Shown one piece after another: positions 26,235-35,112 of a DNA stretch of 64,000 bases. The position numbers were made by a program, and so were the translations under genes. Under the pieces are notes generated by a model, which saw only the letters and a program-made list of their open reading frames with translations, had not been told where the DNA came from and did no database searches. This stretch comes from Microbacterium testaceum StLB037 (GTDB taxonomy: Bacteria; Actinomycetota; Actinomycetes; Actinomycetales; Microbacteriaceae), in contig NZ_VTQH01000001.1 of the NCBI RefSeq assembly GCF_008763945.1, positions 744,110 through 808,109 on the forward strand, written 5' to 3'. Within the stretch, counting starts at the first letter, position 1. Each line of letters opens with the position of its first letter.

Positions 26235-27710
26235 ATGAAAACATCCGTCTCACTCGCTGAGTCACCCGAAGTCCCCGCGGAGATCACCCCGCCCTCGGGC
26301 CCGCGCCGCGGCTCCTGGCAGCGGCGGTACGCACGCCTCGTCGCAGGTGTCGACGTCGTGGTGGTCTTCGCCGCCGTGTTCGGCTCGCAGGTCGTCTGGC
26401 TGGGCCCGCACACCGTCCACGTGGCATCCGCTCCGCTGGACTACACGACGGTTTCCGCCGTGCTCTCCGTGGCGTGGCTGATCGCGCTGGCGGTGTGGGG
26501 CACACGCCAGCCGAGGGCCATCGGGTACGGCGTCGGGGAGTATCGACTCATCCTGAGCGCTTCGGCGCAGCTCTTCGGGCTCGTCGGGATCGCGGCGTAT
26601 CTGACGAGTGCCGATCTCTCCCGCGGGTACTTCCTGCTCGCCCTCCCCCTGGGCGCGGCGAGCCTCGTCTTCGGACGCATGATCTGCCGCGTGTGGCTCG
26701 CTCGACGCCGTCGCGCCGGCGGGATGAGCACCCGGGTCCTGCTCGTGGGCAGTGCGCAGGAGAACATCCGCGTCGCCGACGAGCTCGCACGACACCCCGC
26801 CGCGGGACTGCGCGTCGTGGGCGAACTCGCCGTCGCCCGGGCGAGCTCGGGGGCGACCTGGACCGACGACCTGGCGGGCGATCTTCGCGACCGGCTGTCC
26901 GTGTGCGAGGCCGACAGCGTGCTGGTCTCCGGTGGGGCGACGCTCGACGCCCACGACATCCGACGTATCGGGTGGACCCTCCACCCCGGCCGACAGCACC
27001 TCATCGTCGCCGTCAATCTCACCGACGTCGCGGGCCCGCGCCTGCACACGCGCCCGGTCGCGGGACTGCCGCTCGTCCACGTCGAGACGCCCCGGTTCTC
27101 CGCCGCCCAGAGCGTGATGAAGCGCGGCTTCGACATCCTGGGATCGGGGGCTCTGATCCTCCTGCTCTCTCCCGTGCTGGCGGCGATCGCTCTTCTGGTG
27201 CGCGCGTCCGGGCCCGGCCGGATCCTCTACCGTCAGGAACGCGTGGGCCAGGGCGGAGAGCCCTTCGGGATGCTCAAGTTCCGGTCGATGATCGACGGGG
27301 CCGACTCCCGACTACAGGAGCTGCTGTCCGCCCAGGGCCGCTCGGAAACCCCGTTGTTCAAAGTGGAGAACGACCCGCGCATCACCCCCGTCGGACGATG
27401 GCTGCGCAAGTACTCCTTGGACGAGCTCCCGCAGCTGTTCAACGTGCTGGGCGGCCAGATGAGCCTCGTCGGCCCCCGGCCTCAGCGAGACGCCGAGGTG
27501 CGCTTCTACGACGACGACGCGCACCGCCGCCTGATGGTGCGCCCGGGCATGAGCGGCCTGTGGCAGGTGAGCGGCCGCTCCGCCCTCGCCTGGGACGACG
27601 CGATCCGCCTCGATCTGTTCTACGTGGAGAACTGGTCGCTCGTGGGAGATGTGGCGATCCTGCTCCGAACCTTCAAGGCGGTCTTCGCGCCCGGCTCCAC
27701 CGCGCACTGA
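26235..27710 (+). CDS. Second exopolysaccharide polyprenyl glycosylphosphotransferase
   Basis: A 491-residue homologue of the enzyme at 16401: four transmembrane segments (about 33-150), a central soluble domain sharing [21 protein letters not shown], and a sugar transferase domain (about 293-491) with KRGFDILGS, YRQERVGQGGEPFGMLKFRS, NDPRITPVGRWLRKYSLDELP and VGPRPQRDAE. All expected catalytic blocks are intact. Two initiating enzymes within 10 kb suggest two polymers or two alternative first sugars. Start ATG 26235 has GGAG six bases upstream. Confidence 0.93.
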   Translation: MKTSVSLAESPEVPAEITPPSGPRRGSWQRRYARLVAGVDVVVVFAAVFGSQVVWLGPHTVHVASAPLDYTTVSAVLSVAWLIALAVWGTRQPRAIGYGVGEYRLILSASAQLFGLVGIAAYLTSADLSRGYFLLALPLGAASLVFGRMICRVWLARRRRAGGMSTRVLLVGSAQENIRVADELARHPAAGLRVVGELAVARASSGATWTDDLAGDLRDRLSVCEADSVLVSGGATLDAHDIRRIGWTLHPGRQHLIVAVNLTDVAGPRLHTRPVAGLPLVHVETPRFSAAQSVMKRGFDILGSGALILLLSPVLAAIALLVRASGPGRILYRQERVGQGGEPFGMLKFRSMIDGADSRLQELLSAQGRSETPLFKVENDPRITPVGRWLRKYSLDELPQLFNVLGGQMSLVGPRPQRDAEVRFYDDDAHRRLMVRPGMSGLWQVSGRSALAWDDAIRLDLFYVENWSLVGDVAILLRTFKAVFAPGSTAH

Positions 27711-27756
27711 GAACGACGAAGGCGCCGACTCGATCGAGTCGGCGCCTTCGTCGTTC
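27711..27756. terminator. 46-bp perfect palindrome, bidirectional terminator
   Basis: The sequence from 27711 to 27756 is its own reverse complement (arms GAACGACGAAGGCGCCGACTC), centred on GATC. It begins directly after the sugar transferase stop and lies 12 bp from the convergent kinase stop. It can act in both directions. Confidence 0.85.
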
Positions 27757-27768
27757 ACCGGGGAGCGC

Positions 27769-29427
27769 TCACCCCTCCCTCGACCGTCCTCGACGAGGAG
27801 GGATTCCGGATTCCTGCAGGGAGTGGTCGACGTTCGGATCGCCCCCGACTTCGCCCGCTCCATCACCCGCGGGGTTCCCCGGCTTCCTCCGCTGGGAGAG
27901 AGTCCGCAGTCCACTGACGTTCTCGGGCGGGAACTCGCTCGAGCGATGCTGCCTCGCCGCTGCCTCCTCTGCGCCCGACCCCGTCGAGGCGCCTCGACGG
28001 GTTCGCAGGAATCCGAACCGCCGCGAACGTCGGCCGCGCTGCGGGGCCCCGTAGCCGTAGTACCCGGCGTACTGCGAGCCGTAGTAGCCGGAGTCCGCTC
28101 CGCGCAGGGCCACGCGGTTCAGGACGATGCCGAGCAGCCGCCCTCGTGTCTTGGCGATGTTGTCGGCGGCGCGCGTGAGCATGTCGTCGGTCGTGCGGCC
28201 GGCGGTGACGACGAGGACGGCTCCATCCGCCCAGCTCGCGATCACGGCCGCGTCGGCCACGGCGAGGGTCGGCGGCGAGTCGATGATGACGACCAGATCC
28301 TCCGCGAGCTTGTGGGCGAGCGACTGCATCCGCTGCGAGCCCACCATCTCGCTCGGATTGGGGGGCGTGCGCCCCGCCGCGACGACGAACAGGCGCGCGT
28401 GCTCGTCGACCTGGTGCGCCACCTGTTCGATCTGAGCGCGTCCGGCCAACACGTCCGACAGGCCGACGTCGTCGGAGAACCCGAACACGCTGCCCAGGAC
28501 GGGTCGCCGCAGATCGGCGTCGATCAGCACCACCGACTGTCCCGTCGCCGCGATGCTCACGGCGAGGTTCGCCGCGGTGGTCGACTTTCCGTCACCCGGC
28601 AGGGGGCTGGTCACGACCAGGATGCGGGCAGGACGATCGACGTCCACGTATTGGAGGTTGGTCCGGAGCTCGCGCACCGCCTCCTTATGCGCGAACGATC
28701 CGCGACCGTCCCTGATGTCGTCGAACGAGAAGACGGCTCGACCCCCGGCGAGCTCCTTGTCCACGGGGAGGGCACCGATCACCGAGGCATCGGTGACCTC
28801 GGCGACGTCGCGCACGGTGCGCACTCTGCGGTCGAAGGTGCGGCGGACGAGCGCGAAGATGACACCGATGACCGCGCCGCCCAGCGCGCCGATGGCGATG
28901 TCCAGCTTGACGTTCGGCGACGACGGCGCGGTCGGCAGGCGGGCGGAATCGCCGGCGACGAGGCGCACGGCCCCCTTCCCGCTGCCACCGGTCTCGAGCT
29001 GATCGACCTGCTTCGCCATCCCCTGGATCCATGCCTCGGCGAGGTCACGCGCGGCTTCGGGCGTGGGGCCCGTGGCATCTACCCGGACGTTGACCGTGTC
29101 GACGGGGTTCGACACCCGGATGCGTTGGACGAGCTCCTCGGGGCTGTCCGTCAGACCCAGCTGGTCGCGCGCCGTCTCCGCGACGCTGCGCCAATACCCC
29201 ATGTCGACGAAGGACTTGACCTTCGAGAGGGCCAGCTGATCTCCGGCGAGCGCGGCTCCGGTCGATCCGTCCGAGGCGACGGCCGCGACGTATCCGCTCG
29301 CGTCGGCCGTGTACACCCGCGGCTGCACGGCGCTCCACGCGAAGCCCGCCAACCCGCCGATCACCGTGAGGGCGATGATCGCCCTCCAGTAGGCGCGCAA
29401 GATGCGCACCACCCGCTGCATATCCAC
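27769..29427 (-). CDS. Polysaccharide co-polymerase / BY-kinase (Wzz-tyrosine autokinase)
   Basis: Controls exopolysaccharide chain length and export. From GTG 29427 (AAAGGCGG upstream) the protein has 552 residues. The Wzz domain (about 1-200) has two membrane helices. The BY-kinase domain has Walker A SPLPGDGKSTTAANLA (about 270-285), Walker A' VVLIDADLRRP and Walker B VVIIDSPPT. A Tyr cluster GYYGSQYAGYYGYG lies at about 444-458. A further Arg/Ser-rich tail of about 90 residues after the cluster is unusual, since BY-kinases normally end near it. The matching phosphatase is at 23217-23885. Confidence 0.92.
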   Translation of the reverse strand: MDMQRVVRILRAYWRAIIALTVIGGLAGFAWSAVQPRVYTADASGYVAAVASDGSTGAALAGDQLALSKVKSFVDMGYWRSVAETARDQLGLTDSPEELVQRIRVSNPVDTVNVRVDATGPTPEAARDLAEAWIQGMAKQVDQLETGGSGKGAVRLVAGDSARLPTAPSSPNVKLDIAIGALGGAVIGVIFALVRRTFDRRVRTVRDVAEVTDASVIGALPVDKELAGGRAVFSFDDIRDGRGSFAHKEAVRELRTNLQYVDVDRPARILVVTSPLPGDGKSTTAANLAVSIAATGQSVVLIDADLRRPVLGSVFGFSDDVGLSDVLAGRAQIEQVAHQVDEHARLFVVAAGRTPPNPSEMVGSQRMQSLAHKLAEDLVVIIDSPPTLAVADAAVIASWADGAVLVVTAGRTTDDMLTRAADNIAKTRGRLLGIVLNRVALRGADSGYYGSQYAGYYGYGAPQRGRRSRRFGFLRTRRGASTGSGAEEAAARQHRSSEFPPENVSGLRTLSQRRKPGNPAGDGAGEVGGDPNVDHSLQESGIPPRRGRSREG

Positions 29428-29738
29428 TCGTTCCGCCTTTCGCCTGACGCAACGGCGGCGCCGTCGGGTCGCCCGAAGCCTAGGCACCCGCCACATCGCC
29501 GCCGCCGAGCGGGTGGCGGATGAGGACCGGGCGAAAAGCGGGGGGTACACCGGGCGACGCTCGAGGCGAGGGTGATGCCGAGAGGGTGAAGAGGGGATGA
29601 CGAGGGGGATGAAAGATCCGGATTCGGCACGGGTGGGCCGTAGATCACCCACAAGATCATCTCGACGCGGCACTTTTTCGCCTCGTCGGCGACCGCCCCA
29701 CCCGAAGGGGCGCGTCGCCCCAGCTCTGGGAGGTCCTG
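29428..29738. other. Divergent intergenic region between BY-kinase and LuxR regulator
   Basis: 311 bp with no gene. It must carry both promoters; the LuxR side ends with GGGAGG before ATG 29739. I cannot pick out convincing -35/-10 pairs or an operator. Confidence 0.5.
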
Positions 29739-32210
29739 ATGTTGATCGATGTGGATGCCGTGCCCGCCGGTGTTCGTGCTGTGCGTCGTACGAGCCGGTT
29801 CTGGGCCCCGCGTACCGACGCACTGAACCGTCTCGAAGAAGCACTCAGCAGCGACGTCGTCCTCCTGCGCGGACCCGCCGGCGTCGGCAAGACCTCTCTC
29901 CTGCGTCAGTTCGCGGCGGCGCTCGAGGCAGACCCCGAGCGCGGCGTGCAGTTCATCGACGGCACGCTCACCTCCCCCGAGGCGCTCCAACGCATCGTCG
30001 ACGCGTTCGCCGAGGGACCGGCCGCTCACGTCCTGCTGATCGACAACCACGTCGAGGGCGTGGGGCTTTCCAGCGACCATCTCCTCCAGCTTCTGCGCGC
30101 CGACAGCAATCTGCGCCTGGTCGTGGCCACACGGCTGGCGACCGGGCTGGAGAGCCCGCTCATCGCCCTCGAGTTCGACGTGCAGGTCCTTCCCGCTCCC
30201 GACCTGCTCATGACCCGCGACGAAGTGGCCGCCGTCCTGACCCTGAACGGGATCGAATCGACCGAGGTCGCGATCGACGAGCTGGCGGAGCGGACGCACG
30301 GGTGGCCCGCGCTGGTGCAGCTGGCCGGTGCACGGCTCCGCCTGGAGGAGCTGACCCTGCGCACCCGAGAGGAGGCGGCCGCGGTGGCGGCCTACGCGGG
30401 CGCGGCGCTCACCCGCGACATGGAGCAACGCCTCACCGAGCCCGTCACCGACGACGTCCGACTCCTCGCCGTCGCCCCGTACGTCACAGAGCCGATCGCA
30501 CACGCGCTGGGGGTCGACTCCACGGCGGGCACCACGCGAGAGCTGCTCGATCACCTGCAGAACGCGGGGTTCGTGTGGCCCAGTGCGACGAGACTGGTGC
30601 TGGCCGAGCCCATCCGCGAGCGCTGGCTGCACGACATCACCGCCCGACAGCCGGCGCTGGTGTCGGCGGCGCGGTTGCGCCTGCTCGACCACCTCGTCTC
30701 CGGCGGCGAACCGCTCCTCGCCGCCCAGCTCGCGGCCGACGCCGGGCAGTGGTCCATCTTGGCCCGGGTGCTGCGCAGCTCCGGACCGGAGATCTGGGCG
30801 CGCAACGGCGAGGGCTTCGCGCGCCTGCTCTCTCGCCTCCGGTCGAGCGCCCCCACCTCGCCGGCGGCCGTCGAGGCGCTGCTGACGCTCGACCCCGACA
30901 CCGCGACATCGTCGGAAACCCCTGGACTCGTCGTCTCCGCCCTGAGCAGGCTCCCCGATGCCAAGAGCGCTGCGGCGGGCAACGCCGAGGCCCTCATCGT
31001 CCGCATCAGTCTTCTGCGCGCGGCCGGTCGGTTCGCTCTCGCGACCGAATCCGCCGGGATGCTCACGGACGTGTTGCGGCGGACACGGGATCTCCCTCCC
31101 GAAACCATGGCGGAGGGGTGGTATCAGGTGGCGTTGACGTCGCTCGCGATGGGGCGCCTGCGCGATGCGGCGGTCTCCCTGTCGCTCGCCGAGCGGACGG
31201 CTCCCCCTGCTCGTCGGCTCCGCGCGTGCGGCGCACGTGCCGTCATCTGCCTCATCGACGGCGACGTCCGCACCGCGCGGTCCATCGTCGAGGCCAACCG
31301 CGACGACAATTGGTACTCCTCCCCCTGGGGAGAGGGCCTGCGATTGGCATCCGCGTGGGTCGTCCTCGAGGGCGGGGAGGCGGAGAAGGCGCGCGAACTC
31401 CTCGACACCGTATCGGCCACCGCCGGCGCGCGCGAGCTCTGGCCTTTCGCCGCCTCCGCGCACATCCTGTCGTTCCTGCTGTCCGGTGCGGCCTCCGACG
31501 CCCTCGGTCTCCTCCGCACGTGGATGTCGCGGGCGCGCAGTACGCCGCCCTCGCACTTCCAGTCGACCCACCTTCTGATGGCGCGGGCGAAGGTTCTCAT
31601 CGCCCTCCGGCAGGCTCGGAAAGCATCCGCCCTATTCGAGGGTCCCTTCACGCTCTCCCCCGTCACGGCACCCGCGATCGCCCTCTCGCACTTGTACGCA
31701 GGTCGGGCTCACGAGGCATTCGTCATGAGCGTCAAGTGGGGCCTCCACCACGAGCCCTCACCGCGCGCTGCCCTCGAGAGCCTCGTGATCAGCATCATCG
31801 CCGACGTGCGCCTTAACGGTGTCGCCTCTCACCGCGCGACCGCCCAGCGCGCCGAGGCCCTGAGCATCCGGCACGAGCTGTGGAGCGCGTGGGGCGCGGT
31901 GGCTCCGGAGGACCGGGCTCAGGTGGTGAAAGTGCTCTCCCCGTCGTCCCGCGCTCAGGTCGAGGCGCGTTCCTCCTTCTTCGCCTCGTCGGTCAGCGTG
32001 CCGCACCTGACCAAGCGCGAGCTGGTGGTGCTCAACCAACTCACCCCGACCTCGACGATCGCCGAGATCGCTCGCGCGCTCGTGGTCTCACCGAACACGG
32101 TGAAGACGCAGCTGCAGAGCCTCTACCGCAAACTCGAGGTGTCGGACCGCTCGAGTGCGATCCGGGCGGCCCACGCGTGGGGGCTCATCGAGGGCGATCC
32201 CGAGGTGTGA
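29739..32210 (+). CDS. MalT-like LuxR-family ATPase regulator
   Basis: A large signal-transduction ATPase with a C-terminal DNA-binding domain; 823 residues. Walker A GPAGVGKTS is at 45-53, with a Walker B-like segment AHVLLIDNHVEG near 100. A long helical-repeat region (about 300-740) follows. The C-terminal LuxR HTH has LTKRELVVLNQL and SPNTVKTQLQSLYRKLEVSDR. This architecture integrates an inducer through ATP binding. Divergent from the BY-kinase, it is a likely controller of the exopolysaccharide genes (inference). Its last 26 bp overlap the convergent small membrane gene. Confidence 0.9.
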   Translation: MLIDVDAVPAGVRAVRRTSRFWAPRTDALNRLEEALSSDVVLLRGPAGVGKTSLLRQFAAALEADPERGVQFIDGTLTSPEALQRIVDAFAEGPAAHVLLIDNHVEGVGLSSDHLLQLLRADSNLRLVVATRLATGLESPLIALEFDVQVLPAPDLLMTRDEVAAVLTLNGIESTEVAIDELAERTHGWPALVQLAGARLRLEELTLRTREEAAAVAAYAGAALTRDMEQRLTEPVTDDVRLLAVAPYVTEPIAHALGVDSTAGTTRELLDHLQNAGFVWPSATRLVLAEPIRERWLHDITARQPALVSAARLRLLDHLVSGGEPLLAAQLAADAGQWSILARVLRSSGPEIWARNGEGFARLLSRLRSSAPTSPAAVEALLTLDPDTATSSETPGLVVSALSRLPDAKSAAAGNAEALIVRISLLRAAGRFALATESAGMLTDVLRRTRDLPPETMAEGWYQVALTSLAMGRLRDAAVSLSLAERTAPPARRLRACGARAVICLIDGDVRTARSIVEANRDDNWYSSPWGEGLRLASAWVVLEGGEAEKARELLDTVSATAGARELWPFAASAHILSFLLSGAASDALGLLRTWMSRARSTPPSHFQSTHLLMARAKVLIALRQARKASALFEGPFTLSPVTAPAIALSHLYAGRAHEAFVMSVKWGLHHEPSPRAALESLVISIIADVRLNGVASHRATAQRAEALSIRHELWSAWGAVAPEDRAQVVKVLSPSSRAQVEARSSFFASSVSVPHLTKRELVVLNQLTPTSTIAEIARALVVSPNTVKTQLQSLYRKLEVSDRSSAIRAAHAWGLIEGDPEV

Positions 32211-32400
32211 TCGGGCGGGTGCGCCGGCGACGACGGGATCGCCCGATCATCAGCCGGGAGACACCGAGCAGCACGATCACGACCACGATGCCGGGAACGG
32301 ACAGGGGAACCCCCGCTCCCTTGAGCACCGCCAGGATGACGACGAAGGCCGCGACCGGAGCCACCCACGAAAGGATGCGGAGCAGGCGTCTGTACGTCAC
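32185..32400 (-). CDS. Small two-pass membrane protein
   Basis: 71 residues from a GTG start: two hydrophobic segments (about 8-28 and 32-52) then an Arg-rich cytoplasmic tail (SRRRRRTRPITPRDRPR). No family recognised. The 3' end overlaps the LuxR gene convergently by 26 bp. Probably follows the DUF998 gene, 10 bp upstream, on the same transcript. Confidence 0.7.
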   Translation of the reverse strand: MTYRRLLRILSWVAPVAAFVVILAVLKGAGVPLSVPGIVVVIVLLGVSRLMIGRSRRRRRTRPITPRDRPR

Positions 32401-32410
32401 GGCAGTAACG

Positions 32411-33106
32411 CTAATCCGTTCCGCGGCGCATCCGTGCCGAGGCTGAACGTCGTTCGTCCGCGGCCACCTGCAGACCGAAGACCCCGAACCAGGCGATCGC
32501 GAGGGTGGCCGCGGTGAACTCGAGGTTTCCGCCGAGCACGGTGTCGCCGCGGAACAGGGCGATCATCGCGCCCGTGAAGGACGTCGCGCCGACGGCCACG
32601 AGGGTGACCACCGAGGCGGTGCGCATCCAGGGGCGCCGCCGGACGGCGGCGACCTGACCCATGGCGACGATCGCGAGAACGAAGCCCAGTACGGCGAACG
32701 TGATGTGGATCAGATCCTGCGGGAGAGCCCCCGCCGTGAATGGAATGGGGCACCCGGGCGAGCAGGTCACGACCGACGCGACGCCGAAGCAGAAACCGCA
32801 GATGAGAAGGGTCGTGGCGACGGGCCACCCGACGACGTATCCCCCGCCCCGAGCGACGAGGGAACGGTCCACGAGCACAGCGGCGATCGCCAGCAGAAGC
32901 AGAGCGGTGTTGAAGACGGGCGCGGTCGGCATGGCCGTCGCACCGAGCTGACTCACGTACTGGACGCCGGGCTCCCACAGGCGGCACACCCAGATCAGGG
33001 CTGCGCTGAGGAACGCCGCGATCCCCCCGGATCCGGCGAGGAGGGCGGCGTGGGCGGGTGGCGTCCGCGTCGCCCGCGTGACGGGCCGCTCGACGGTCTC
33101 GGTCAT
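32411..33106 (-). CDS. DUF998-family membrane protein
   Basis: 231 residues with six hydrophobic segments, consistent with DUF998 proteins: an ALIWVCRLWEPGVQYVSQLGATAMP region after the first helix, and CSPGCPIPF in an outside loop with a Cys pair. Function unknown. It leads a two-gene unit with the small membrane protein. Confidence 0.75.
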   Translation of the reverse strand: MTETVERPVTRATRTPPAHAALLAGSGGIAAFLSAALIWVCRLWEPGVQYVSQLGATAMPTAPVFNTALLLLAIAAVLVDRSLVARGGGYVVGWPVATTLLICGFCFGVASVVTCSPGCPIPFTAGALPQDLIHITFAVLGFVLAIVAMGQVAAVRRRPWMRTASVVTLVAVGATSFTGAMIALFRGDTVLGGNLEFTAATLAIAWFGVFGLQVAADERRSASARMRRGTD

Positions 33107-33591
33107 CGGCTCCTCCTGCTACGGGCTCGGCCACACTACCGCTTCGTCGGGGTGCGACCGGCATCGGAGGTGATCTGCGGAGCGCGAGGGGTGATATCCG
33201 CCCGCTTCGGCGGGCTGGACGCCCGGCGAGGCCCGATGCTTGATCTCGCGGGCAGAGAAGAGCGCGACCTGTGAGCCGGGGGGCCGCGGGTCCGACGCGG
33301 ATTCTCTGCCCGCGCCCTTTCCCGCGGTCCCGACCGATCGCGGCGCGACCACTCCGCCCAGAACATGTCGCGTCACCGCCCACTCCCGAGCGGGCGGGCG
33401 AAGTGCCGGGTGAGAAACGCCGGTGATCACGCTCCCGGACGAGACCGGGATGCCATCGTCGAACCGGGACGTTCGTCGAGTGGTTCTCCCCCAAGATCCC
33501 GACTCGGTCGACGGACGACCCTCCCCCGGATGCGCGGTCTCACCCGTCGGTGGGGCCGCGCATCTCTGCGCGCCTGCGTCGATGCCCGGGG
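33107..33591. other. 485-bp gene-free stretch
   Basis: Open frames exist on both strands but have Arg/Pro/Ser-rich content without family features, and no ribosome sites. It should contain the DUF998 promoter. I see no RNA gene, repeat or remnant. Confidence 0.5.
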
Positions 33592-34176
33592 TCAGTCACC
33601 GCGCCGGCGCCGCCGACCGCGCGAGATCACGAAGATCGCGCCGACGCCGATGACGGCGGCGGCCAGCAGCGGGATCAGCACGAAGGCGTACCGCCCCGCC
33701 TCGGCTTCGGGATCGGGCTCCGCTTGAGCGGAGTCGTCACCCGTGGCCGCGGTCGACGTCGCGCTCGGCGCGGGCGTCGTGGGCACCGGGGCGGGAGTTG
33801 CGGAGGCGGCGACGACGGTCAGCGTCGTCTCGGCGAGGACGGATTCCCCCGTTCCCACGGAGATCACCACGAAGCCCGACCGGGTGGGGGTGAAGTCGAC
33901 CGACGCCGTCCCTCCGGAGACATCGACGACGGCCGTGGACGCGGCCCCCGCTGCCTCCGCGCCCGCGAACGCACCCGCCTCGGTGTCGGCGAGCCCGAAG
34001 GTGGCGGAGGAGAGGCCGCCGAGATCCGATGCGGTCACCGTGGTCGTCTCCCCGATCGAGACGGTCTCCGGCTCGGCGACGAGCTGCGGGGCACCCGCGG
34101 CCATCGCTCCGCCTGCGGGAGCGACCAGCATCGCGAAAATCGTCGTGGCGAGCAGCGCGGTCGTGGTGTGGCGCAC
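33592..34176 (-). CDS. Cell-surface protein with C-terminal membrane anchor
   Basis: 194 residues: signal peptide ending AGGAMAAGA (about residue 27), one Ig-like beta domain of about 90 residues, a Pro/Thr/Ala-rich spacer (about 125-155), a hydrophobic helix and an RGRRRRR stop-transfer end. There is no LPXTG-like motif ahead of the helix, so it is probably held by the helix itself. Similar plan to the protein at 62150. Confidence 0.78.
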   Translation of the reverse strand: MRHTTTALLATTIFAMLVAPAGGAMAAGAPQLVAEPETVSIGETTTVTASDLGGLSSATFGLADTEAGAFAGAEAAGAASTAVVDVSGGTASVDFTPTRSGFVVISVGTGESVLAETTLTVVAASATPAPVPTTPAPSATSTAATGDDSAQAEPDPEAEAGRYAFVLIPLLAAAVIGVGAIFVISRGRRRRRGD

Positions 34177-34318
34177 GGTGTGATCCCTTCGTCGGTCAGG
34201 TCACGCTAGCCAGCGGCATCGCGTCCCACTCGGTGGTGGACGCGGCGGCCGACACGGGGTATGACCGCCCCGGGCGACCGCCTAGGCTGTCGACGAACCA
34301 GCGTTCGGAGGAAGATCG

Positions 34319-34546
34319 ATGAGCTCCCGGCCCTCTCGCCCGACCGGCTTCGCTTTCTGCGTGGCTGCGGCGGGGCTGCTCGCCGTCCCGACTCTGCTGT
34401 TCCCCGCGGACTCACCGACCGAGCCGAAGCTCGTGCTCGCCGCAGTGGGCGCGGGTCTGCTCGCGTCGGCGGTCGTGTTGATCCGTCGCGAACCCGCGGC
34501 CAAAGCCGCCCCGGCGCGTCCCGACGAGGCGGTCACCGAGGAGTAA
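34319..34546 (+). CDS. Small two-pass membrane protein
   Basis: 75 residues with two hydrophobic segments (about 10-28 and 38-55) and an acidic/Ala-rich cytoplasmic end. GGAGG lies 8-12 bases upstream of ATG 34319. Not recognised. Confidence 0.65.
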   Translation: MSSRPSRPTGFAFCVAAAGLLAVPTLLFPADSPTEPKLVLAAVGAGLLASAVVLIRREPAAKAAPARPDEAVTEE

Positions 34547-34657
34547 GGGCGGCGATCTCCTCGGCGACGACCGCAATCGGTTCGGTAGGGACATCCCAGG
34601 CATCCAGCGGATTCATTCGCGTTCTGCCCGCGCCGGCCGAACGGGGAGCAGGAGTCA

Positions 34658-35032
34658 TCACGCCGCGCGTACGAAAGAGCGCGACGACTTGGCGGCCGGG
34701 GCCGCTGCCCGCGTGGGGGCGGCTGCAGCCGGCTCCTCCCACGCGATGTCGAGGCTCAGCCCGCGCGAGGAGTTGGCATCGTTCGCCATGCGCTTCAGCA
34801 TGTTCTGATCCAGCGCCTCGGGCTGCTCGGAGTCGAAGACGAAACGCAGGGGAATCGAAGGCTGCAGCCAGATCGTGGATCGGCCCGTCGGCTCGTCCGC
34901 CCCGTGGACCCACGAGAGCGTGAAGCTCTCGCCTCGGCGAAGCTTGGTGGCCACGACGACCTTGACATGCGCCAGCATGCGGTCGTCGATGTGGATCGGC
35001 TCGGTCGTCGTGCCGTAGTAGAGCTTCGCCAT
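34658..35032 (-). CDS. DUF7882-family protein, copy 1
   Basis: 124 residues from ATG 35032. Family pattern: MAKLYYGTTTEPIHIDDRML, AHVKVVVATKLRRGESFTLSW, GRSTIWLQPSIPLRFVFDS, then a C-terminal Ala-rich tail. Two further copies lie at 49447 and 50421. Function unknown; the small beta-rich fold and frequent pairing with MarR suggest a regulated stress or envelope role. Divergent from a MarR gene 80 bp away. Confidence 0.82.
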   Translation of the reverse strand: MAKLYYGTTTEPIHIDDRMLAHVKVVVATKLRRGESFTLSWVHGADEPTGRSTIWLQPSIPLRFVFDSEQPEALDQNMLKRMANDANSSRGLSLDIAWEEPAAAAPTRAAAPAAKSSRSFVRAA

Positions 35033-35050
35033 GATGTCTTCCTCTGCTCG

Positions 35051-35083
35051 TTGCTTGTCGATCAACTTACTAGCTAGACTAGC
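35051..35083 (+). promoter_or_regulatory. marR promoter with overlapping palindrome
   Basis: TTGCTT (35051-35056) and TAGACT (35075-35080) are 18 bases apart. A perfect 5-1-5 palindrome GCTAGACTAGC (35073-35083) covers the -10 box, so the MarR protein could repress itself and the divergent DUF7882 gene. Confidence 0.55.
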
Positions 35084-35112
35084 GAATAGGCAAGCGAGAT
35101 ATTAGGAGTCCG

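Noticed and set aside
33119..33430. Possible 103-codon gene on the minus strand
   Set aside because: Amino-acid content is typical of non-coding high-GC DNA; no ribosome site and no recognisable domain.
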